Source: a bacterium (lineage in GTDB: Bacteria > Babelota > Babeliae > Babelales > RVW-14). From it: a DNA stretch of 12,759 bases. The position numbers were made by a program, and so were the translations under genes. Position 1 is the first letter of the stretch. Each line of letters opens with the position of its first letter. This document shows, in pieces, positions 1 through 5,893 of this stretch. The notes beneath the pieces were generated by a model that saw only the letters and a list, made by a program, of their open reading frames with translations, was not told where the DNA came from and made no database searches. Where the stretch lies: the NCBI GenBank assembly GCA_023249955.1, contig JAHFBR010000016.1:1-12759 (forward strand), given 5' to 3'.

Positions 1-474
1 ATCACGAGTAGTCCGGGTAATAGTGCGTTACTTGTGCAAACGAGTGAGGCGGTTAACAGCTTGTCGCCTCAGCTTCGCTATGTTAGCAATATGGTTCTGT
101 ATGCAAGCCGCAATAATTCGAATGTAAGCCTGTTCTTGAATAGAAATAACAGCACTGCGTTGTTGTACGGCGACCGTACAAATAGCAGAGCGATAGTTAA
201 GTTAAGCTGTGACATGAGAACAAATTCTAATGCACTGCTGCTGATCAATAGAACAAATAGCAGTGCGATTATTAATATTAATGTGGGGAATAATCCATTA
301 ATTATTCAAAACAGTAACGCCATTAACAATTTCATTAATAATTTTTCTGGCGTGACCAGTGGTCTTTCGCGCCAGAATAGTAATGCATTGTTGTTCTGCT
401 GTCGAACATTAAGCAACGCGTTTGCTCGTGGTCTTCTCAACAATAGCCAAGCAATTGTTGCTCTTGCTGATCAG
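1..474 (+). repeat. Degenerate 33-nt (11-residue) coding repeats, SNALL type
   Basis: Successive units read SNMVLYASRNN, SNVSLFLNRNN, STALLYGDRTN, a 14-residue variant, SNALLLINRTN, later SNALLFCCRTL and SNAFARGLLNN. Position 2 is nearly always Asn, positions 4-5 hydrophobic and position 9 usually Arg. Codons vary freely while the residues are kept, so selection appears to act on the protein. An Asn at a fixed register is typical of the stacked Asn ladders of beta-solenoids; two units (22 residues) would fit one coil. That structure is an inference. Confidence 0.85.
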
Positions 475-3255
475 TTATGTCCATGCGAATTGACGGGTGG
501 TCCAATCTTTAATGATGTACTGATGCATTGCAATTGTGATGTTCAACCAGTTCAGCAAATTGACATTCGTACAAGTGTTACGATTAACGGTCAAGGTGCG
601 CATATTACATTCTGTGATTCGGTTAATCCGCAATTTATTCTTGCGCCACATACGACGGTTACTCTAGAAAATGTAAGCTTGCTGCGCATTATGGGTAATA
701 CCTTCCAGTTTGGTGCTGGATCTCAGCTGGTTATTGGCCAGAATGTTGTGTTTGAATTAAGCGAGGATGTGACATTGTCGGGTGATTTCATCAAGGTTTC
801 TGGTGATGTTAATAATCCAAATGTATTTACCGTGCGTGGCGATGGTTCGCAGCGACGTTTGATCATAGCGCCAATCTTTATGCAAACGCTATCAGGTCAA
901 ACCATTATTCCAACCTTGGATCTTGGCCTAGCAACACTGCAGCTTGAAAATATCGAGTTCCGTGGACTACAAAGCGTCAAGGTTGCTCGACAAGACATAA
1001 TTGGGCAAGGTCTCTTTGTTGGTGCAATCAGCATGGCAAATGGTGCAACGGTTGATGTGGATGTCGATACCTCAATGAGCTTCTTTGTTGATGGTCAAGA
1101 TAATACGCTGAAGATGGGAAAGAATAATCTGACGTTGAGTGGCTTTATCAACTTCAGCAACATTTTTGACACGGTGTTACATATTGTGTTTGATCCAAAC
1201 GTTAAGATTCAGGGTGTGCCAACGATTAATCTTGCGGATGAAGCGCTGTTTCTTGCCTCGATTGATGGCAATGCGCGTCTCTATTTTGATGATTACGCTG
1301 TGACACTTAATAATCTTGGTTCAAATTCGTTTGTAACTGATGCTCATTCATATCTCAGTGGTCGCGTGTTAACGGTCAAAAACTTCCCAATCAAGCAGCT
1401 TTCAACAGACCTGCTTCTTGATTCGACATTGCGTCTTGCAAGTAATGTGAAAAACGCAATTGATTCGTCGTTCATCCGTAGTCCATACATTAATCGCCGG
1501 TCTCGTTCGATACTTACCGCCATTGAGGTTTTGTATAATCAGGCCCTTAATGATGTTATTCGAAAGACTGTTCAACGTGAGCGTGAGGCAAAAAATGGAC
1601 AGTTGCCTGGTGATGTGTTAAGTGCGATGGCCGACGTGCTGCAAGCGTCCCACGGCATTCAAAAGCCAGTGGTGCAAAAGCCGGCGAACAAAAAGCCAAG
1701 CAAGCAGGCTGTCAATAAACATGCAATAAAGCGTGAGCTATTGGGTGATGCAGTATTGTTGCGTGATCCGGTCTATCCACCATTTGTTCTACCTGATGAC
1801 TTTACGCTGACAATCAATAGCCATCTGCAATTGACCGATGCTTCCGGTATTATTCAGGTGAGAGGGAATACTGGCGATGATGCGTCTATTTCAAATTTCT
1901 CAATAGATCCAAACAGTACCTTGGCATTATATCTGCGTGGTTATGAATTTATAGAACAAGCTATGAATACAGCAACTACTTTCAAACAAACTGATACGTT
2001 GTTTGTTGAGGGGCTTGGCAATAAGATTGTCGTCAGAAACACTATGACGATCAATACGCCGATTATTTTCAGGCGCAAAATAGGGATGGCACCGAATAAC
2101 AGTAATGACACAAATCCAGAAGGTGCACAGCTGATTTTTGAATTTGATGAAAAATCACAAAACCCTGTATTAATATTGGCGTTTGATAAGCTACACATTC
2201 CAGAGGATGCGGAGATCGAATTTAGAGGCAAGGGAACGGTCTGGTTGCGTGATGGTATGGTGATATCGCTAGGTGGCAGTAATCCGCTTCGAGCGAAGGC
2301 AAGGTTCTTTGCAACCGATGGAGCAGGCATACGTTTGGGGGGGCGCAACAACCCATCAACGATTGAAACCAGTAGGGTGCATGTGTCTGGTAAAGGTAGT
2401 TTTGTGATTGACAACGGGGCAGTTGTTTCAGTCGAAGGTGGGCAACATCTGATTTTTGGCCATGCTGTTGATGATGATTTTGATATCTTGATCGATCATA
2501 ACGCTCGCTTGGTGATTGATGTGCTTAGGCAAGTAAATGCTTTCGGTAAGATTTCGATAACACAAGCCTCGTATGATCTAACTATTCGCAATGGTGCTCG
2601 TCTTGATATAGGGAGAAATGGTATTTTCGAATTGAACGCACTTAATAATAAACGCCAGGGGCGTGGCAATGGTGATCCAAGTGGCGGATTGATGCGTACG
2701 TTTGATATTGGCCAAAATGGCATTTTATTGCTTGATCATGATGGCCGATTGATTATTGGGCAAAATGCGCTTGATGTGGTTACACGCCAAGAAAAGCCAT
2801 TTATCTTTAATGCGCAACGTGGAACCATTTCAGGCGATGGCATGATCCAGCTAGCTGAAACAACATTTAATGGACGACTTTTGGTTAACAAGTCGTTTGG
2901 GCGTGTGGACCGTGTTCAGGATGATCAGGTGATCGTTGATACGCAAATTTCTGGATCTGACTTTTTGCGCCCGCTTGTTATGACATCGCAACAGTTTGTT
3001 CGATATATGATTAATCTGAATCCGTTACTACATTTTGCTACTGTTTTCTTTGCGGCCGATGGAACCAAGATGTTGTTTAATAAAGGTGTTGATTTATATC
3101 GACCAGATACCTGGAGCCAATTTACTTTTGCGCAAACGATATTTGCGTTATTTCCAGGAGACCGAATTGCTGAGGATGATGTAGCAACGGGTATAGTTTC
3201 TGGTGACAACGCTGCTGTGGGTTTTTCGATTTTAACTGATGGCGCAAGAGTGTAG
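1..3255 (+). CDS. Giant secreted beta-solenoid protein with 11-residue repeats (5' partial)
   Basis: The frame is open from base 1 and already reads repeat sequence (…GNSALL), so the true start lies upstream; the GTG at 34 is not a believable start. Numbering codons from base 1, residues 1-158 are Asn-rich 11-residue repeats of the S-N-A-L-L-x-x-x-R-x-N type. Residues about 175-480 are beta-strand-rich with G-Q-G/G-Q-N turns, resembling right-handed beta-helix modules. Residues about 490-552 look helical, and 553-580 form a Lys/Pro-rich linker (QKP, NKKPSK). Residues 590-1075 are again beta-solenoid-like, with recurring IGQN/IGRN turns (DIGRNGIFEL, DIGQNGILLL). I see no autotransporter barrel and no sortase-type anchor. 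Its repeat region matches that of the gene at the right edge, so the two are paralogs. I infer an exported or surface structural protein or adhesin. The reading frame is certain; the function is not known. Confidence 0.93.
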   Translation: MTSSPGNSALLVQTSEAVNSLSPQLRYVSNMVLYASRNNSNVSLFLNRNNSTALLYGDRTNSRAIVKLSCDMRTNSNALLLINRTNSSAIININVGNNPLIIQNSNAINNFINNFSGVTSGLSRQNSNALLFCCRTLSNAFARGLLNNSQAIVALADQLCPCELTGGPIFNDVLMHCNCDVQPVQQIDIRTSVTINGQGAHITFCDSVNPQFILAPHTTVTLENVSLLRIMGNTFQFGAGSQLVIGQNVVFELSEDVTLSGDFIKVSGDVNNPNVFTVRGDGSQRRLIIAPIFMQTLSGQTIIPTLDLGLATLQLENIEFRGLQSVKVARQDIIGQGLFVGAISMANGATVDVDVDTSMSFFVDGQDNTLKMGKNNLTLSGFINFSNIFDTVLHIVFDPNVKIQGVPTINLADEALFLASIDGNARLYFDDYAVTLNNLGSNSFVTDAHSYLSGRVLTVKNFPIKQLSTDLLLDSTLRLASNVKNAIDSSFIRSPYINRRSRSILTAIEVLYNQALNDVIRKTVQREREAKNGQLPGDVLSAMADVLQASHGIQKPVVQKPANKKPSKQAVNKHAIKRELLGDAVLLRDPVYPPFVLPDDFTLTINSHLQLTDASGIIQVRGNTGDDASISNFSIDPNSTLALYLRGYEFIEQAMNTATTFKQTDTLFVEGLGNKIVVRNTMTINTPIIFRRKIGMAPNNSNDTNPEGAQLIFEFDEKSQNPVLILAFDKLHIPEDAEIEFRGKGTVWLRDGMVISLGGSNPLRAKARFFATDGAGIRLGGRNNPSTIETSRVHVSGKGSFVIDNGAVVSVEGGQHLIFGHAVDDDFDILIDHNARLVIDVLRQVNAFGKISITQASYDLTIRNGARLDIGRNGIFELNALNNKRQGRGNGDPSGGLMRTFDIGQNGILLLDHDGRLIIGQNALDVVTRQEKPFIFNAQRGTISGDGMIQLAETTFNGRLLVNKSFGRVDRVQDDQVIVDTQISGSDFLRPLVMTSQQFVRYMINLNPLLHFATVFFAADGTKMLFNKGVDLYRPDTWSQFTFAQTIFALFPGDRIAEDDVATGIVSGDNAAVGFSILTDGARV

Positions 3256-3257
3256 CA

Positions 3258-3461
3258 ATGACAAAAAGGAACAAGAAACGCAGATTTGTTCGAACAGTCA
3301 AGTTGATTGTGGATGATACAATAATGGAAAATCTTGCGGCAAGATGTTTCATTGTTGTACCATTAATCATAAAAAATTTTGTTAAAAGCAAGATGCGTGA
3401 GGTGAATGATGATCAAGAGTGGTTTAGAAACTGTCAAAAAATGGGCAGCAAAGTTGTTTGA
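3258..3461 (+). CDS. Small basic hypothetical protein (doubtful)
   Basis: A 67-residue frame starts at ATG two bases after the stop of the upstream gene, with a possible Shine-Dalgarno AAGAG at 3246-3250. It overlaps the next gene by 56 bp in another frame. The product is strongly basic at the N-terminus (TKRNKKRR), has a short hydrophobic patch around residues 29-38 (RCFIVVPLII), and resembles no family I recognise. Position and spacing argue for a real translated ORF bridging its neighbours. Against it, the middle of the ORF lies over a 53-nt imperfect palindrome that encodes a related-looking peptide on the other strand as well, so the sequence may be kept as a structural element rather than as a protein. 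I consider coding and non-coding about equally likely. Confidence 0.42.
   Translation: MTKRNKKRRFVRTVKLIVDDTIMENLAARCFIVVPLIIKNFVKSKMREVNDDQEWFRNCQKMGSKVV
3287..3296. repeat. Perfect 10-bp palindrome TGTTCGAACA
   Basis: TGTTCGAACA equals its own reverse complement. It lies 16 bp upstream of the larger palindrome at 3312-3364. It could be a protein-binding half-site pair or a small hairpin, and its proximity to the larger palindrome makes this short spacer unusually rich in dyad symmetry. No function can be assigned. Confidence 0.5.
3312..3364. repeat. 53-nt imperfect palindrome / potential long RNA hairpin
   Basis: The core ATCTTGC-G-GCAAGAT (3331-3345) has perfect 7-bp arms around one base. 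The dyad continues for 19 nt on each side (3312-3330 against 3346-3364) with 14 of 19 DNA matches. As RNA on the + strand, three of the five mismatches become G-U wobbles, leaving two unpaired positions over 26 pairs. No U-tract follows directly, so it is not a standard intrinsic terminator. It could be an mRNA processing or stabilising hairpin between the large upstream gene and the membrane-protein gene, or a remnant of a palindromic repeat element. Confidence 0.7.
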
Positions 3462-4044
3462 GCACGTAACAGGTACTTTGAGCAAGCTAAAAAGGATAAC
3501 CGTTCGATGTAAACAAGCAATCATGGGCAGTGTTTTTGTGTCAACAAAAGCCAGAACTTTTTATCTTATGGTTATTATGATGGTTATTGGTGTTCTGATG
3601 TATCGGGCTTTTGATAAGCAAGCACAGTCTGGATCAGTCGGTGTAATGGGCCCTGATAGTACCAATCAACACATGCTTAAAACGTTGCATAATCATCTTG
3701 AAAATCGTTTGACGGCAACCGAAGCTCATTTGCAACGCTTGGAGGGGATGCTTGCATCTGTTGGCGAGAAAATAGGAAGTTTGGCGACATGTGAGCAGTT
3801 GGCACAGGTGCATGAGGAGGTAGGGGTATTGACACAGGAGCATGCGCAGGAATTAGAGCGAATGAAACTGCAGATGCGGGCAATGAATGAATTAAGTAGC
3901 ACTGATGATGATGGTGTTATCAAGCAAGCAGTTGCTGAGCAGGTAGACTCGTTGCGTAAAGAGATTAAGCAACGGGAAAAAAGACAAAGGCGTAAGACGG
4001 TGATGCAGCGCTTTCTTGACCAACTGTCGAATGAGGATGATTAG
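3406..4044 (+). CDS. Single-pass membrane protein with coiled-coil domain
   Basis: This 212-residue protein has a basic, amphipathic N-terminal region (residues 1-50, many Lys/Arg), one transmembrane segment at about 51-68 (TFYLMVIMMVIGVLMYRAF), a short Gly/Ser linker, then a long charged helical region at about 87-200 with heptad-like hydrophobics and many Glu/Lys/Gln, probably a coiled coil. By the positive-inside rule the N-terminus should be cytoplasmic and the coiled coil extracytoplasmic. The start may be ATG 3406 or the adjacent ATG 3409; the GAGGTG at 3399-3404 favours 3409. It sits between the giant solenoid gene and the outer-membrane protein gene (25-bp gap downstream), suggesting an inner-membrane tether or a structural partner of the exported proteins. 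No family is recognised. Confidence 0.88.
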   Translation: MMIKSGLETVKKWAAKLFEHVTGTLSKLKRITVRCKQAIMGSVFVSTKARTFYLMVIMMVIGVLMYRAFDKQAQSGSVGVMGPDSTNQHMLKTLHNHLENRLTATEAHLQRLEGMLASVGEKIGSLATCEQLAQVHEEVGVLTQEHAQELERMKLQMRAMNELSSTDDDGVIKQAVAEQVDSLRKEIKQREKRQRRKTVMQRFLDQLSNEDD

Positions 4045-4069
4045 GAAATAGTAATGGGTAGGGTGTAGC

Positions 4070-5704
4070 ATGATCAGAAGGTGGTTGTGGAAGCGGGGGA
4101 TTGGAGGGGCTGCGATTATTATCGTTGCATCGACAAGTGTTGTTGTTGCAAAACGCATTGAAGATTCTGATTCATCTTTGCGCAAACGTATTACTCGTGT
4201 TGATGAGCGTATTACCGAGGAAATTGATAAGCAACTCGGCAAGTACGTGCCTGTCGAAGATCAAAAACCTACCCATCATTGTTCTCGCCACAGGGATAAC
4301 ATTTACTTAGTACCACACTGGCCTACCTACTCGCTCTTTTTTAATTACGCTCACCTGGTAAGCGTGAATATGCATTTTGATACTGCATCGCAGGCGTATA
4401 GCGGCCGCGGCAGCACAGAAAATATGGCACGTCTGATTTTTGGCGAGCCTGATATCACGATTAAAGATATTTTGTTGGCAAGTAAGCTTGCCAGTACTGG
4501 TAAAATCGTTGCCGCGAGTCTGTTTAATACTGTGGACCTGACGAAAAAGAATCACTATCTCTCATTTCTTGCTGACCAAGAAGTTGTGCTTGACGCATCG
4601 TTGCAACAGTATGGAATTGCGCTTGATTATGAGCACAGTTATCGTAATGGTAGCGTAATTCTTGGTTTTCATCTTCCTGTCAAAATACGACATCAGAGCT
4701 TGAAACTTGTCAATGACCTAACGCCTGAAAATAGGGTGAAAATTCAAAAGATAGCACAAGGTTTTCAAGTTGATGGCACGTCAGTTGGGGTATTAGGACC
4801 AGGCATACCAAGCCAACCTCTTATTCAATCTACGGACCTACAATTTGCAACGCTGTATAACAATAATTTTGAAAACTTTGTTGCAACAATTCTTGCTCGC
4901 AAGGGGATCTCGCTTAATAAAAAAGAAACCGTGCTTGGCGTGAGCGATGTGATGGGCTATGTCAATCTTGATATTCCAACGCGATATGCAAATTGTTTTA
5001 TCACAGGCATGAGCTTATTGCTGCCCACGGCGAAGTGTCGTGATGTTAATAAACTGTGGGACAATGATTTTGGCAATGGTGGATTTGCCGAGCTTTCAGC
5101 CTACACGTCATTGCTATGGCAACGTAACCGCTGGTTTAATCCGCATATGCATATAAAAGCAACATACAGTTTTGCAGCAAATGTTGATCGCCGTGTGCCA
5201 AAGCAAAATATTTTTACGGCCTCAGGAGCAACAGCAACCTTTAATGGAATTTCTGTTGGAATGGGGAATCCGTCTACACGAGGATCCCTGATTTTAGGGG
5301 AGACCTTTAAGTTCCAGGATGCAATCCCTTTTAATGAGCCGGACTCCACTGTTCGCAACTTTGCCGACCAAGCCATCAGCGTTAAAATTCACCGCGGCCC
5401 AGAGTTCTTGTGTCGCGTGGGTAACACGTTCGATGCAATGTTTTTAGATCATGGTTTTTTTGATATCTATTACGATTTATACGTCAAAGGCAAGGATTAT
5501 GTTGCGCGTCGTCGCAAAGATGACGTTTTTCAGGCAGCCATTTTGAGTCACAACACTTATGTTGTGTCGCATGTATTGGGTGCAAGCTATAGCTACCAAT
5601 GTAGCGCACAGGTTCGCCTGCGTGCTGGTATGTCATATGTTGTTGCTGGGCGCAATATGCCAAAGCGGGTTGGTGCCGAGCTTATTTTTAATGCTGAATT
5701 TTAG
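4070..5704 (+). CDS. Predicted outer-membrane beta-barrel protein
   Basis: This 544-residue protein has an N-terminal signal peptide: basic MIRRWLWKRG, hydrophobic core 11-26, likely cleavage near VVVA|K at 27. A short, highly charged helical segment follows (residues about 28-58), then a long region of alternating polar/hydrophobic strands. The last residues, RVGAELIFNAEF, end in Phe with hydrophobics at alternate positions, which is the classic outer-membrane beta-barrel C-terminal signal recognised by the BAM machinery. I see no clear POTRA domain, so it is not an obvious two-partner (TpsB) transporter, nor an autotransporter. It starts 25 bp after the coiled-coil gene; TAGGGTG upstream of the ATG may act as a weak ribosome-binding site. 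A porin, adhesin anchor or lineage-specific surface protein is possible. I am confident of gene and envelope location, not of specific role. Confidence 0.92.
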   Translation: MIRRWLWKRGIGGAAIIIVASTSVVVAKRIEDSDSSLRKRITRVDERITEEIDKQLGKYVPVEDQKPTHHCSRHRDNIYLVPHWPTYSLFFNYAHLVSVNMHFDTASQAYSGRGSTENMARLIFGEPDITIKDILLASKLASTGKIVAASLFNTVDLTKKNHYLSFLADQEVVLDASLQQYGIALDYEHSYRNGSVILGFHLPVKIRHQSLKLVNDLTPENRVKIQKIAQGFQVDGTSVGVLGPGIPSQPLIQSTDLQFATLYNNNFENFVATILARKGISLNKKETVLGVSDVMGYVNLDIPTRYANCFITGMSLLLPTAKCRDVNKLWDNDFGNGGFAELSAYTSLLWQRNRWFNPHMHIKATYSFAANVDRRVPKQNIFTASGATATFNGISVGMGNPSTRGSLILGETFKFQDAIPFNEPDSTVRNFADQAISVKIHRGPEFLCRVGNTFDAMFLDHGFFDIYYDLYVKGKDYVARRRKDDVFQAAILSHNTYVVSHVLGASYSYQCSAQVRLRAGMSYVVAGRNMPKRVGAELIFNAEF

Positions 5705-5779
5705 GACAGCCTTAGGTTCTATTGAGTTTTTATAGCTCCCTTGATGGATCGGTGGAGTTGTTTGAATAGTGATGGTGAT

Positions 5780-5816
5780 ATGCATCAATTTTTGATTTTT
5801 ATCAAAACTGTTGCAT
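5780..5816. repeat. Imperfect inverted repeat, possible operator or hairpin
   Basis: The inner arms TTTTGAT (5790-5796) and ATCAAAA (5801-5807) pair perfectly around a TTTT loop. Outer arms ATGCA (5780-5784) and TGCAT (5812-5816) also pair, separated by a 4x4 mismatch. The element is AT-rich and has no T-run after it, so an operator or mRNA structure is likelier than a terminator. Confidence 0.5.
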
Positions 5817-5859
5817 CTTTGGGATTGATAATTGAAATTAGAGTAATTGCGGCTATTTG

Positions 5860-5871
5860 TGCCGCGCGGCA
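5860..5871. repeat. Perfect 12-bp GC-rich palindrome TGCCGCGCGGCA
   Basis: TGCCGCGCGGCA is its own reverse complement and lies 22 bp upstream of the start codon at 5894, in otherwise AT-rich DNA. It is well placed to bind a dimeric regulator or to act in the leader of the trio mRNA. Confidence 0.55.
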
Positions 5872-5893
5872 GGTTCATAGTAAGTAGAGTGAT

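Larger units (their letters stand above)
5705..5893 (+). other. Intergenic region between the barrel gene and the paralog trio
   Basis: This 189-bp gap is the longest non-coding stretch in the window. It contains the imperfect inverted repeat at 5780-5816 and the palindrome at 5860-5871, described separately. I find no good intrinsic terminator: the weak dyad CTCC…GGAG near 5738-5756 has no T-run. The best promoter candidate is poor (TTGGGA at 5819-5824, 17-bp spacer, AGTAAT at 5842-5847). Whether the trio starts its own transcript here is therefore undecided. The Shine-Dalgarno before the ATG at 5894 is weak (TAGAGTG). Confidence 0.5.

Noticed and set aside
34..36. GTG as start codon of the left-edge gene
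   Set aside because: The frame is open to base 1 and codons 1-11 already encode the repeat motif (GNSALL); no signal peptide follows the GTG.
2337..2343. Run of seven G as a phase-variation tract
   Set aside because: Too short to suggest slippage on its own, and the downstream frame is intact; it encodes two glycines in a turn.
1941..2414. 157-codon antisense ORF
   Set aside because: Lies entirely inside the giant solenoid gene, with no promoter or ribosome-binding context; a shadow frame.
1..3255. Classical autotransporter or chlamydial Pmp
   Set aside because: Beta-helix passenger-like sequence is present, but the C-terminus (…ILTDGARV) lacks a barrel domain and a terminal aromatic residue.
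3122..3391. 89-codon antisense ORF over the palindrome
   Set aside because: Its resemblance to the + strand peptide is explained by the palindrome itself; most of it overlaps the giant gene.
5633..5878. 81-codon antisense ORF covering the intergenic gap
   Set aside because: No Shine-Dalgarno before its ATG, composition unlike the other genes, and it runs into the barrel gene's C-terminus.
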